This document shows, one piece after another, positions 46,281 to 54,646 of a stretch of 64,000 bases of DNA. The translations under genes were made by a program, and so were the position numbers. The notes below the pieces were generated by a model, which was not told the origin of the DNA, searched no databases, and saw only the letters and a program-made list of their open reading frames with translations. Each line of letters begins with the position of its first letter. Positions within the stretch are counted from its first letter, which is position 1. The stretch is from Bacteroidia bacterium (GTDB taxonomy: Bacteria > Bacteroidota > Bacteroidia > 2-12-FULL-35-15), in contig JAURXZ010000042.1 of assembly GCA_030654175.1 (NCBI GenBank), positions 124,001-188,000 of the forward strand, written 5' to 3'.

Positions 46281-46667
46281 CTAATGAAATATTTTATCGC
46301 TGTGTTTCTTAATATGACCTTCACCCCAACCAAATAATGTTTCCAATACTGGGCGGACAGACTGACCATATTTCGACAATGAATATTCAACCTGTGGCGG
46401 TATTGCTTCGACAACTGTTCGGACAACAATATTGTGATGTTCCAATTCTTGCAAAGAGCTAATCATCATCTTTTCGCTTATCTCTGGTATTGACCTCTTC
46501 AATTCTGAATAGCGTTTTTTACTTTTAAATAACTCTGCAACAATTAACAATTTCCATTTGCCACCTAACACTTCCATTGAACAACGAATACCACAATAAT
46601 CTAATGGACGACCATTGACTGTTTCAATATTTCTTGGATAAAGTGTTTTGAATTGTTTTTTCTTCAT
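46281..46667 (-). CDS. HxlR-family winged-helix regulator (cassette 5)
   Basis: The 128-residue protein matches the HxlR (DUF24) family: the MEVLGGKWKLLIVAELF helix, RYSELKRSIPEISEKMM and the wing RTVVEAIPPQVEYSLS. Two Cys residues near the start (Cys25, Cys29) could be a redox or electrophile switch, as in YodB/HypR. It is divergent from the neighbouring NAD(P)-binding gene, and the shared gap has a palindrome at 46676-46689. It is the classic arrangement of a regulator with its target. Confidence 0.9.
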   Translation of the reverse strand: MKKKQFKTLYPRNIETVNGRPLDYCGIRCSMEVLGGKWKLLIVAELFKSKKRYSELKRSIPEISEKMMISSLQELEHHNIVVRTVVEAIPPQVEYSLSKYGQSVRPVLETLFGWGEGHIKKHSDKIFH

Positions 46668-46675
46668 ACCTACTT

Positions 46676-46689
46676 ACTAAAATGTTAGT
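46676..46689. promoter_or_regulatory. Candidate HxlR operator
   Basis: ACTAA-AATG-TTAGT is a palindrome in the gap between the divergent HxlR and NAD(P)-binding genes. A -7-like TACTTTTG (46722-46729) for the right-hand gene follows 33 bp later. Confidence 0.5.
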
Positions 46690-46750
46690 GCCTTACTTTT
46701 TATCAGTTTGACAAATGTAACTACTTTTGACAAACAAAATTTTACAAAAA

Positions 46751-47608
46751 ATGAAGAAAATAGCAATTATCGGTTCAACAGGTATGTTAGGTCAACCTGT
46801 AACAAAAGCATTTATAAATGCTGGCTTTGAAGTAACCCTTTTAGTTCGTAATGCCGACAAAGCAAAAACTTTGTTTGGTTCAAATGTTCGCATTGTAAAA
46901 GGCGACATCAAAGATGCTGCTAGTTTAAAAGAATTATTAACTGGTCAGGATGCCGTTTACCTAAATTTATCAGTAGAGCAATCAAGCGGTGTAAATGACT
47001 TTCAAGCCGAAAGAGAAGGATTAAAGATTATTCTCCAACTTGCAAAAGCCTCAAACATAAAAAGAGTTGGCTACTTGTCCTCTTTGGTTCAGTTTTATAC
47101 AGGTATAAACTGGTGGGTTCTTGACATAAAAAAAGAAGCTGTTAAAAACATCAAACAATCGGGACTTAATTATTCTATCTTTTATCCTTCTACTTTTATG
47201 GAGAGCTTTGACAAAGGTGCATATAGACAAGGAAACAACATCAATCTTGCAGGCATATCAAAATATCCGATGTATTTGATTTCGGGAGCAGACTATGGAA
47301 AACAAGTTGTAAAAGCATTTGAAAACGACAATGGAAACAACGAGTATGTGGTTCAGGGACAAGACAGTTATATTGCTGACGATGCAGCCAAATTGTTTGC
47401 CGACAATTACAAAAAAGCAAAAATAAAGGTTGCTAAACTTCCTTTCGGACTTCTAAAATTCTTCGGACGACTTTCAAAGAAGTTTAACTATGCTGCTAAT
47501 ATTGTTGACACATTGAACAATTACCCTGAGAAATTTGAAGCCGAAAAAACTTGGCAAGACTTGGGTAAACCACAGACAAAATTCATTGACTACATTAAGA
47601 CTGCTTAA
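46751..47608 (+). CDS. NmrA/SDR-type NAD(P)-binding protein (cassette 5)
   Basis: The ATG at 46751 gives a normal Rossmann start MKKIAIIGSTGMLGQPV; the eight codons upstream are unlikely since a -7 box overlaps them. The 285-residue protein is an extended-SDR/NmrA-like member with GSTGMLGQPV at residues 8-17 and SGLNYSIFYPSTFME near 140. It probably reduces or binds a quinone, aldehyde or similar compound with NAD(P)H. It is under the divergent HxlR regulator, and the pair fills the cassette. Confidence 0.85.
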   Translation: MKKIAIIGSTGMLGQPVTKAFINAGFEVTLLVRNADKAKTLFGSNVRIVKGDIKDAASLKELLTGQDAVYLNLSVEQSSGVNDFQAEREGLKIILQLAKASNIKRVGYLSSLVQFYTGINWWVLDIKKEAVKNIKQSGLNYSIFYPSTFMESFDKGAYRQGNNINLAGISKYPMYLISGADYGKQVVKAFENDNGNNEYVVQGQDSYIADDAAKLFADNYKKAKIKVAKLPFGLLKFFGRLSKKFNYAANIVDTLNNYPEKFEAEKTWQDLGKPQTKFIDYIKTA

Positions 47609-47630
47609 CACCGAAAGAAGAAAAACGGCT

Positions 47631-47761
47631 GCTAACAGCGGTTTGGCGTAATGGCGGGTGACGTGCTTCGTAGAAACATTTTTGCTATATTTGAAGTGTG
47701 TGCTTCGTATGAACATTTGTGGTTAAAATCCGCCACTACGCCAAGCCGCAAACCGTTAGCG
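47631..47761 (+). repeat. attC-like site 5
   Basis: It begins GCTAACAGCGGTTTGGCGTA and ends CCAAGCCGCAAACCGTTAGC. TTTGGCGTAATGGCGG pairs with CCGCCACTACGCCAAG. Inner words GTGCTTCG and GTGCTTCGTATGAA link it to sites 3 and 9. Confidence 0.92.
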
Positions 47762-47959
47762 GCAATGGTAGGACGACCCCGCAACCCCAACCGACCGACC
47801 TCTGACAGACACACGACCCGACAACTGCCGACACAGAAAAAATTAAAAAAAGCCCACCGCACGGAAAATTTTTAGCCAACGCCATTGGCACATTTTGTTT
47901 TGCCCCAACACACAAACCCACCCTTCGGCAAAACAAAAAGAGCCAATCCCAACGCTTTG
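47756..47959 (+). repeat. Left arm of cassette 6
   Basis: It starts TTAGCGGCAATGGTAGGACG. GAAAAAATTAAAAAAAG (47836-47852) and GGAAAATTTTT (47863-47873) reappear as reverse complements in the right arm (51623-51640 and just before). A TTTTGCCCC...GGCAAAAC hairpin with CAACACACAAA lies at 47900-47936. Confidence 0.72.
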
Positions 47960-48349
47960 TTAAACCCCGACAGCTTCCGCAATCTTCTGCCCTTTTCCAA
48001 TGATTCTTTTTCGGTGTTGTAAACCCCATTCAACCATTACGTCCAACACGTCTTTAAACGATTCGCCCGATTTGGTCAATTCATATTCAACGGTAACAGG
48101 AATGGAATCATACACCGTTCGTGTTACAATTCCGTTTACTTCCAAATCTTTTAACTCTTTGGAAAGCATACGGGGCGTGATTTTAGGAATTTCCCGTTCC
48201 ATTTCTTTGAAACGCTTTTTGCCGTAAAGTAATGAACCAATAATCGGCAACTTCCATTTACCGCTAATGACATTCATCGTATCATTTACGGCTAACACAA
48301 AAGTTCCCGAACACTTTTTTACCTGTTCTAATTGTGATATTCTGCTCAT
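47960..48349 (-). CDS. HxlR-family regulator, QorR/YodB-like (cassette 6)
   Basis: The 129-residue protein is an HxlR/DUF24 regulator: MNVISGKWKLPIIGSLLYGK, RFKEMEREIPKITPRML, and the wing RTVYDSIPVTVEYELT. A single conserved N-terminal Cys13 (KKCSGTF) is where YodB and QorR sense quinones or electrophiles. It is divergent from a five-gene set that starts with a QorB-like gene, and a near-perfect palindrome lies between them. The match with QorR-qorB is family knowledge; the target here is inferred. Confidence 0.9.
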   Translation of the reverse strand: MSRISQLEQVKKCSGTFVLAVNDTMNVISGKWKLPIIGSLLYGKKRFKEMEREIPKITPRMLSKELKDLEVNGIVTRTVYDSIPVTVEYELTKSGESFKDVLDVMVEWGLQHRKRIIGKGQKIAEAVGV

Positions 48350-48371
48350 TTAATCTCTGTTTTTATGGTTG

Positions 48372-48405
48372 CTATACCAGAGTATAGTGATATACTTTGG
48401 TATAG
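48372..48405. promoter_or_regulatory. HxlR operator palindrome
   Basis: CTATACCAGAGTATA (48372-48386) and TATACTTTGGTATAG (48391-48405) are inverted copies with one mismatch, around GTGA. The palindrome lies in the gap between the divergent genes, 28 bp before the -7 box of the right-hand gene. Confidence 0.8.
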
Positions 48406-48432
48406 TAGTAACAAATGTATAGCAAAGGTAGG

Positions 48433-48440
48433 TATCTTTG
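48433..48440 (+). promoter_or_regulatory. -7 box of the cassette 6 operon
   Basis: TATCTTTG is a perfect TAnnTTTG, 38 bp before the first start codon. The operator palindrome covers the -33 side, so the regulator could block the polymerase. Confidence 0.65.
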
Positions 48441-48478
48441 CCGTATCAAAAAATGTTTCACAAAAAAAATAATAAACA

Positions 48479-49351
48479 ATGATTTTAATTACAGGAGCAA
48501 CAGGACATCTTGGAAAGGCAACAATTGACTTTCTATTACAAAAAGGCATTTCGCCAGACAACATTTCTGCATTAGCGAGAAGTGCTGAAAAAGCGGAAGA
48601 GCTAAAAGCCAAAGGCATCAACATTAAAATAGGCGACTATGATAATTACGCATCATTAGCAGAAGCCTTTAAAGGAGTTGATAAATTACTGTTGGTTTCA
48701 GGCAGTGATTTGGTTAAGCGTGGAGAGCAACACAAAAATGCCATCAACGCAGCAAAAGAAGTTGGCGTAAAGCATATTATTTACACAAGCGTTCTTCGCA
48801 AAAACGAAACCGAAACTTCGCCCATTGCATTTTTGACACAGCAGCACATAGAAACCGAAAAACTCATTAAAGCAACCGGCATTCCTTATACGTTACTTCT
48901 CAATTCACTTTATGCTGATGTCCTGCCGGGATTTTTTGGCGAAAAGGTATTGGAAACAGGTGTTTTTCTCCCCGCAGGAAATGGCAAGGCTACTTTTACT
49001 GCCCGTACAGATATGGCGGAAGCAACAGCAAATATCTTAATCACGGAAGGACACGAAAACAAAGAATATATTATTGCCAATACTGAAAACAACGATTTGC
49101 ACGAAGTGGCAACCATACTCGGAGAACTCTCAGGCAAGCGGGTAAATTATCTCAGTCCTTCAAAAGAAACCTACTTGGAAACAGTAACCAAAGCGGGGTT
49201 GCCACAGGAATATGCAGGAATTTTCGCATCATTCAGCGAAGCCATTGAGCAGGGAGAGTTTGAAACAGCAAATACCGATTTGGAAAATCTGTTGGGCAGA
49301 AAGCCGACTACGATAAAAGCGTTTTTGACACAGGTCTATTCAAAAAATTAA
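48479..49351 (+). CDS. NAD(P)H:quinone oxidoreductase-like, QorB family (cassette 6)
   Basis: The 290-residue protein is an SDR-type Rossmann enzyme: ILITGATGHLGKATIDFLL (residues 2-20), then IKIGDYDNYASLAEAFKGVD and a segment LVSGSDLVKRGEQHKNAI near 85. This pattern is that of QorB/NmrA-type quinone oxidoreductases. It likely uses NAD(P)H to reduce quinones. It is the first of four co-directional genes with gaps of 6-7 bp or an overlap, under a divergent HxlR regulator. Confidence 0.87.
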   Translation: MILITGATGHLGKATIDFLLQKGISPDNISALARSAEKAEELKAKGINIKIGDYDNYASLAEAFKGVDKLLLVSGSDLVKRGEQHKNAINAAKEVGVKHIIYTSVLRKNETETSPIAFLTQQHIETEKLIKATGIPYTLLLNSLYADVLPGFFGEKVLETGVFLPAGNGKATFTARTDMAEATANILITEGHENKEYIIANTENNDLHEVATILGELSGKRVNYLSPSKETYLETVTKAGLPQEYAGIFASFSEAIEQGEFETANTDLENLLGRKPTTIKAFLTQVYSKN

Positions 49352-49358
49352 TCATACA

Positions 49359-49772
49359 ATGACAAATCAAAAAACGACTTCAAAAGCATTAAATATTTCT
49401 TTGTGGATAGCACAAGCAATCTTAGCAATAATGTTTATTATGGCAGGAGTAATGAAATCAACCCAACCTATTGAACAATTAGGCACTTCATTGCCGTGGG
49501 TTAATGACGTTTCATCAGGATTGGTAAGGTTCATCGGTATTTCCGAATTGTTGGGCGGTATCGGGCTTTTGCTTCCTGCATTGTTGCGTATTAAACCAAT
49601 GCTTACACCATTAGCGGCTTTAGGCATTTTCACTATAATGGTATTCGCATTTGTGTATCATATTACCAAAGGAGAATATGAAGCGTTGGGCTTTAATGTG
49701 ATTTTGGCAGCCATAGCATTTTTTATAGCGTGGGGCAGGTATAAAGAAGTTCCTGTTCAGCCTAAATCATAA
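49359..49772 (+). CDS. DoxX-like membrane protein (cassette 6)
   Basis: The 137-residue protein has four helices of the DoxX family (ALNISLWIAQAILAIMFIMA, FIGISELLGGIGLLLPALL, MLTPLAALGIFTIMVFAFVY, NVILAAIAFFIAWGRY). DoxX proteins occur in redox-stress modules, and some are tied to thiol or quinone metabolism. The gene starts 7 bp after the QorB-like gene. Confidence 0.85.
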   Translation: MTNQKTTSKALNISLWIAQAILAIMFIMAGVMKSTQPIEQLGTSLPWVNDVSSGLVRFIGISELLGGIGLLLPALLRIKPMLTPLAALGIFTIMVFAFVYHITKGEYEALGFNVILAAIAFFIAWGRYKEVPVQPKS

Positions 49773-49778
49773 ATTACT

Positions 49779-50672
49779 ATGGAACGCAAAGAATTTCTTC
49801 AATCAATTTTAGCGTTAACAGCGATGGGAACATTAGGCAGTTTTAAAAATTTCACTAACGCGCTTCCTATTCAAAGTAAAAAGATGCCTGTGCTGTTTAC
49901 TTCTCATGGTAATCCGATGGATATTCCTGTTTCAAGAAACGAAAGAGCGTTTTGGCAAAAGTTGTTTGAGCTGGGGATTGACTTGCAGAAGAATTATGAT
50001 GTAAAAGCAGCGTTGGTTGTATCAGCCCATTGGTGCACAAAAGGGACATTCGTAAACATATCGCCCGAACAAAAACAGATTTACGATTATTACGGTTTCC
50101 CCGAAGAATATTATAAGGTGTATTACAAAGCCAAAGGTTCGCCCGAAATAGCCCGCGAAGTGAAGAAAATCGTTTCTTCCGTTTCCGAAACAACCGACTG
50201 GGGATTAGACCACGGTGCTTGGCCTATGCTGATGCACTTATTCCCTGATTCAAACATTCCTGTTTTCCAGATGAGCATTGACTATTACGCCAAGCCGGAA
50301 TATCATTATGAGCTGGGCAAGCAACTGAAATCGTTGCGTAACAAAGGCGTGTTGATTATCGGCAGCGGGTCGCTTATTCATAACTTGCAGTTGGCAATGC
50401 AAAAAATGCGTAAAAATGATATGACCGCTTACGGTTGGGAAACAGAATACGATGCGTGGATAAAAAAGCAAATTGCTGAACGGAATTTTGCGAACATTAT
50501 CAATTACGAAAACAGCCATAAGTTGGGCAAGTTAGCCGCCCCCACCCCCGACCATTACGTGCCTGTGCTTTACAGCTTGGGGCTTGCGGACAACAGTGAT
50601 GAAATTAAATATTTCTACGAAGCCGAACCAACACTACCTGCATTTAGCGAACGAAGTTTCATAATAGGATAA
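49779..50672 (+). CDS. LigB-type extradiol dioxygenase (DODA class) (cassette 6)
   Basis: The 297-residue protein matches the 4,5-DOPA dioxygenase (YgiD/LigB) class, with LFTSHGNPMD near residue 40, VVSAHWCTKG near 84, DHGAWPMLMHLFPD near 146 and HYVPVLYSLG near 260. The His residues in these segments bind the non-heme iron. A short hydrophobic start (MERKEFLQSILALTAMGTLG) suggests export or a degenerate signal. Extradiol cleavage of catechol-like compounds would fit a cassette against quinones or catechols. It overlaps the next gene by one base (TAATG type). Confidence 0.85.
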   Translation: MERKEFLQSILALTAMGTLGSFKNFTNALPIQSKKMPVLFTSHGNPMDIPVSRNERAFWQKLFELGIDLQKNYDVKAALVVSAHWCTKGTFVNISPEQKQIYDYYGFPEEYYKVYYKAKGSPEIAREVKKIVSSVSETTDWGLDHGAWPMLMHLFPDSNIPVFQMSIDYYAKPEYHYELGKQLKSLRNKGVLIIGSGSLIHNLQLAMQKMRKNDMTAYGWETEYDAWIKKQIAERNFANIINYENSHKLGKLAAPTPDHYVPVLYSLGLADNSDEIKYFYEAEPTLPAFSERSFIIG

Positions 50673-51487
50673 TGACGACAAGAACTTATTTGATTGCCTC
50701 ACTTATGTTGTTTTCTCTCGCAGCTTGCGGACAGAACACTAACAGCAAAACAAAAATACTAACAATAACAAGTGCTAAAATGAAAGTAGAAATATGGAGT
50801 GATGTAATGTGTCCGTTTTGTTACATCGGCAAACGAAAATTTGAAACGGCATTGGCTCAATTTTCGCATAAGGACAAAGTAGAATTGGTTTGGAAAAGTT
50901 TCCAGCTTGCACCTGAAATGAAAACACAACCCGATAAAAACACACATCAGTTTTTGGCAGACCATAAAGGAATGAGCTTAGAGCAAGCCAAAGGAATGAA
51001 TGACCAAGTAACACAGCTTGCAAAACAAGTGGGGCTGACTTATAATTTTGACAAATCTATTGTTGCTAATTCGTTTAATGCACATCGTTTCACGCATTTT
51101 GCAAAACAATACGACAAACAAAATGAAGCGGAAGAAATACTTTTCCGTTCTTATTTTACTGATGGAAAGAACATAGATGATTATCCAACGCTTATTCAGT
51201 TAGGTGCAGAAATTGGCTTAGACACAACTGCCCTGAAAACCGCATTGGAAAAAGGAAGTTATGCAGACGAAGTTCGTGCCGATATTTACGAAGCCCAACA
51301 AGTTGGCGTTCGTGGTGTTCCGTTTTTTGTGTTTAACAGAAAATACGCTGTATCAGGAGCACAGGAAAGCAAGACATTTCTGGAAACGCTTGAAAAGGCT
51401 TTCGATGAATGGAGAAAAAGTAATCCCGAAAATGCGATTGAAGTTATTGAAGGAAAAATATGCACACCCGAAGGAGAGTGTAAATAG
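50672..51487 (+). CDS. DsbA/FrnE-like oxidoreductase, lipoprotein form (cassette 6)
   Basis: The 271-residue product has a lipoprotein signal (LAAC, Cys19), then a DsbA-like thioredoxin fold with CPFC at 47-50 (VMCPFCYIGKRKF), the insert helices and the cis-Pro segment GVRGVPFFVFN near residue 211. It belongs to the FrnE/2-hydroxychromene-isomerase-like branch. A role in thiol oxidation or polyketide/quinone metabolism is possible. It is the last gene of the operon, and the right arm of the cassette follows. Confidence 0.87.
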   Translation: MTTRTYLIASLMLFSLAACGQNTNSKTKILTITSAKMKVEIWSDVMCPFCYIGKRKFETALAQFSHKDKVELVWKSFQLAPEMKTQPDKNTHQFLADHKGMSLEQAKGMNDQVTQLAKQVGLTYNFDKSIVANSFNAHRFTHFAKQYDKQNEAEEILFRSYFTDGKNIDDYPTLIQLGAEIGLDTTALKTALEKGSYADEVRADIYEAQQVGVRGVPFFVFNRKYAVSGAQESKTFLETLEKAFDEWRKSNPENAIEVIEGKICTPEGECK

Positions 51488-51712
51488 TAAAAACACATAA
51501 ACAAAGACAGCTACTACACAGGGACAAGCACTTATGCAAGTCCCGCAAAAGCCAACCCACAGACCAAAACTTGCAAAAGAGCTTGCCCCTTTTAAACCCG
51601 ATTAAAAAATTTCCCTTCCCTTCTTTTTTTAATTTTTTTCCCCGACCCGCAAGCCGACACAGACAACCATAACCTGACAACGGCTGACCACGAACTACAA
51701 AGAACCACATGC
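51488..51712 (+). repeat. Right arm of cassette 6
   Basis: CTTTTTTTAATTTTTTTC (51623-51640) is the reverse complement of the left-arm block at 47836-47852 with one base extra, and AAAAAATTTCC just before pairs with GGAAAATTTTT. A hairpin region with TTGCAAAAGAGCTTGC lies at 51570-51590. The end CATGCCGC matches the cassette start in reverse. Confidence 0.72.
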
Positions 51713-51845
51713 CGCTAACAAGGACTTGCCGCAATGCGGGGTGAAGTGCTAAATTGAACAGTAGTGCTTTTTATTTACATTTGTGCTAAGGCGAAAGTTT
51801 GTGCTTCTAATCCCCGCACTGACGCCAAGCCCCGAAACGTTATCG
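51713..51845 (+). repeat. attC-like site 6
   Basis: It begins CGCTAACAAGGACTTGCCG and ends GCCCCGAAACGTTATCG. CTTGCCGCAATGCGGGG pairs imperfectly with CCCCGCACTGACGCCAAG. The words AGTGCTAAATTGAAC and TTGTGCTAAG are shared with sites 3 and 9. Confidence 0.88.
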
Positions 51846-51939
51846 TTCAGCATAATAAGAAAGGATTCATAGAAATCAATTTTGTAGGCATAATTGATTT
51901 GAAAGCAAATTTTAAGTATCCATACATTAATAATACAAT

Positions 51940-52389
51940 ATGTTAACATTAATCAGAACGAATTCAGAAAATAAAAACTTTCAAGATTTAGTTTTAGAAC
52001 TTGACAAAGACCTGGCAAAGAAGAATGGAGATACAAATGACTTTTTTGCACAGTATAATAAAACTGACCTTATTAAAAACGTAGTTGTTGCTTTGAATGA
52101 CTATTTACCAGTTGGTTGTGGTGCAATGAAAGAATTTGACAATTCGACAATGGAAATAAAAAGAATGTATGTAACAATTGAGATGCGAGGAAAAGGTGTG
52201 GCTGTTGCAGTTTTGAATGATTTGGAAAGTTGGGCAAAGGAATTAGGTTATAAAAAATGTGTGTTAGAAACGGGCGACAAAATGCTTGAAGCAATTGGCT
52301 TATATAAAAAGAGTGGTTACAAAATCATCAAGAATTATGGACAATATGAAAATATTGAAAGTAGCATTTGTTTTGAAAAAGAGCTGTAA
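51940..52389 (+). CDS. GNAT acetyltransferase (cassette 7)
   Basis: The 149-residue protein has the GNAT fold: the acetyl-CoA motif VTIEMRGKGVAVAVLNDLE near residue 80, the LGYKKCVLETG strand near 107 and AIGLYKKSGYKII near 123. It acetylates an unknown amine. It is the first gene of cassette 7, 100 bp after its start. The gap holds no clear promoter. Confidence 0.88.
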   Translation: MLTLIRTNSENKNFQDLVLELDKDLAKKNGDTNDFFAQYNKTDLIKNVVVALNDYLPVGCGAMKEFDNSTMEIKRMYVTIEMRGKGVAVAVLNDLESWAKELGYKKCVLETGDKMLEAIGLYKKSGYKIIKNYGQYENIESSICFEKEL

Positions 52390-52430
52390 TTGACCTTGTT
52401 AAATAGAGAAAAAACAGTCCAAAAATAATT

Positions 52431-53192
52431 ATGAAAGAAATACATCATTTAAACTGCGTAAAAATTATTTCACCAATTAACGATAATGTTTGCGGACATT
52501 GTTTGTTAGTAAATGAAAATGGAAGGCTTATTCTTATTGACACGGGTATTGGACTATTAGATACCCTAAACCCATCTGAAAGAATTGGGCAACAATTAAT
52601 TGAGCTTGTAGGTTATCGTTTTGACGAAAACCAAACTGCGGTACGACAAATTGAAAATTTAGGGCTTAATCCTAAAAACGTAACAGACTGTATCATCTCA
52701 CATTTGGACAACGACCACATTGGCGGACTTGCAGACTTTCCCAAAGCGACAGTTCACGTTAGCATTGAAGAACTTGACAACTTCAATTCGGACAATCAAA
52801 GATATTTGAAACTTCCTTTGGCACATAATCCAACTATTAAAACTTATGAGAAATCAGACTTTGATTGGTTTGGTTTTGAAGCAAGAAAAATTATTGCCAA
52901 CATTGAAACCGAAATTTTCCTTGTTCCTCTTTTCGGACACACTTTGGGACAATGTGGTGTTGCATTAAAAACAGACAATAAATGGTTGTTTTATGTAGCG
53001 GACGCATACTATATGAGAGTAGAACTTACAGACGAACAGCACCCGGTAAATGAGTTGGCAAAAATGCGTGCAGACGACAATAATTTGAGATTAACAACAC
53101 TAGGTAAAATTCGTAAACTTGCAATTGACCATCCTGAAATTGAAATTTTTGGATATCATGACATTGAAGAATTTAAACTTTATAAAAATTAA
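52431..53192 (+). CDS. MBL-fold hydrolase, AHL-lactonase-like (cassette 7)
   Basis: The 253-residue protein is a metallo-beta-lactamase-fold enzyme. It has GRLILIDTGIGL near residue 28, the metal site SHLDNDHIGG near 90 (HxDxDH, where the lactonases have HxHxDH), PLFGHTLGQCGV near 167 and FYVADAYYM near 184. A final His lies in GYHDIEEF. Members of this branch open lactones or cut phosphodiesters. The Asp in the second metal position is typical of one MBL subgroup rather than a loss. Confidence 0.85.
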   Translation: MKEIHHLNCVKIISPINDNVCGHCLLVNENGRLILIDTGIGLLDTLNPSERIGQQLIELVGYRFDENQTAVRQIENLGLNPKNVTDCIISHLDNDHIGGLADFPKATVHVSIEELDNFNSDNQRYLKLPLAHNPTIKTYEKSDFDWFGFEARKIIANIETEIFLVPLFGHTLGQCGVALKTDNKWLFYVADAYYMRVELTDEQHPVNELAKMRADDNNLRLTTLGKIRKLAIDHPEIEIFGYHDIEEFKLYKN

Positions 53193-53387
53193 CAGCACCT
53201 TTGCCAGCCCCTGAAAAATGTCGATTCAGTGATTAATTCAAGTTGTATGATTTTTTTTAAATATGTATGAGTTACCTTAAAACAGAGCGCAAAATGCTTA
53301 AGGCATGCATTAATGCAAAGGCAATATTTTGGGGTTATTTACGCTGGAAAAACAGAAAATAAAATTGACAATCAAACAAGAATAAAT

Positions 53388-53735
53388 ATGAGCACACAAA
53401 ATTTTGCTAAAGAGTGGATCAATTCCTGGAATTCACATAACCTTGAAGAAATACTATCGCACTATTCTGAGGATATTGAAATTACAACCCCTATGATTAA
53501 ATTAGCCACCGGTAGTGATACGGACATGTTAAAAGGAAAGGAAAATGTGGCAAATTATTGGAAAAGGGCACTGGATAAAATACCCAACCTTCACTTTGAG
53601 TTGTATGATGTAACCTATGGTGTTAATTCCATTGCTATATACTATAAGTCAGTAATGAATAAAAAAGCAATTGAAGTGATGTTTTTTGACCAAAATGGGA
53701 AAGTAAACAAAATGTTTGCTCATTATACAGAATAA
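53388..53735 (+). CDS. SnoaL-like (NTF2-fold) protein (cassette 7)
   Basis: The ATG at 53388 (MSTQNFAKEWINSWNSHNLEE) is preferred because the 25 codons upstream look non-native. The 115-residue protein has the NTF2/SnoaL pattern: WNSHNLEEILSHYSEDIE, then GKENVANYWKRALDKIPN and an end FFDQNGKVNKMFAHYTE. Such proteins isomerise or hydrolyse small molecules or only bind them. The ligand is unknown. Confidence 0.78.
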   Translation: MSTQNFAKEWINSWNSHNLEEILSHYSEDIEITTPMIKLATGSDTDMLKGKENVANYWKRALDKIPNLHFELYDVTYGVNSIAIYYKSVMNKKAIEVMFFDQNGKVNKMFAHYTE

Positions 53736-53899
53736 CAACTATTTCTCAACAATGTATTTGCAAATGCAAAACTTAAGAGGTTTCGTATGAACCTTTAAAC
53801 GGTTAACTTTCGTTTTCCGTCTATATAGTAGTGAAATGCATCCAGCGCATATCCTAATCGTAGGGGGCAACATAAAATGAAACAATAAAGATTTAAAAA

Positions 53900-54428
53900 A
53901 TGACAGTTGCAGACTTTCCAATTATAAGGATAGATAGACTTTTACTAAGGCAATTTGTTGATAGTGATATAGAAAATGTTTACAAAGGACTTTCAGACCC
54001 TGAAATTATTAAATATTACGGAGTTAGTTATAAAACGCTTGAAGACACCAAAGCTCAAATGCGTTTTTTTTTCAGACTTAGAAAAAGAAGGGACAGGTAT
54101 TTGGTGGGCAGTATGCTCATTAGACAACAAAACATTTTACGGTGCAGGCGGGCTAAACAGTTTAAGCAAAGAACACAAAAAAGCAGAAATCGGTTTTTGG
54201 CTTTTGAAAGAGTTTTGGGGACAAGGTGTAATGCCAGTAATTTGCAATTACGGTTTTGACAACTTAGGACTACATAGAATTGAAGGGCTTGTTGAAACAG
54301 ACAATTTGAACTGTAAAAACGCAATGAAAAAACTTGACTTCAAGCACGAAGGAACAATGCGAGACTGTGAAATTAAAAACGGAAAATTTATAAGTTTGGA
54401 CATTTACGCTAAACTGAGAAGCGAATGA
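53900..54428 (+). pseudogene. GNAT acetyltransferase (RimJ type), frameshifted
   Basis: An ATG at 53900 starts MTVADFPIIRIDRLLLRQFV, a typical RimJ/RimL N terminus. At a run of nine T (54064-54072) the frame shifts. The C-terminal GNAT part (DLEKEGTGIWWAVCSLDNK, then AEIGFWLLKEFWGQGVMPVI near residue 95) continues in the next frame to 54428. Eight T would restore one 175-residue protein. It may be a real break, slippage during expression or a sequencing error at the homopolymer. Confidence 0.8.
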
Positions 54429-54456
54429 AATCAGACGACCGAAAAGAATGCCGAAC

Positions 54457-54588
54457 CGATAACAGGCGTTTGGCTCAATGGCGGGTGACATGGTTAATTG
54501 AACATTCTACCTCACATCAACTTTTGTGGTGTATTGGCAGTTTTGTGCTCCGAAATCCGCCACTGCGCCAAGCGCCAAAACGTTATAG
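54457..54588 (+). repeat. attC-like site 7
   Basis: It begins CGATAACAGGCGTTTGGC and ends GCGCCAAAACGTTATAG. The inner 120 bases are the same as site 4 except for about five positions, although the outer core bases differ. This fits sites that share a body but close different cassettes. Confidence 0.92.
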
Positions 54589-54646
54589 CCAATGGTTGCC
54601 GATGAAAATGACGAAAAATAATAAATAACAAAAAATAGAATTAAAT

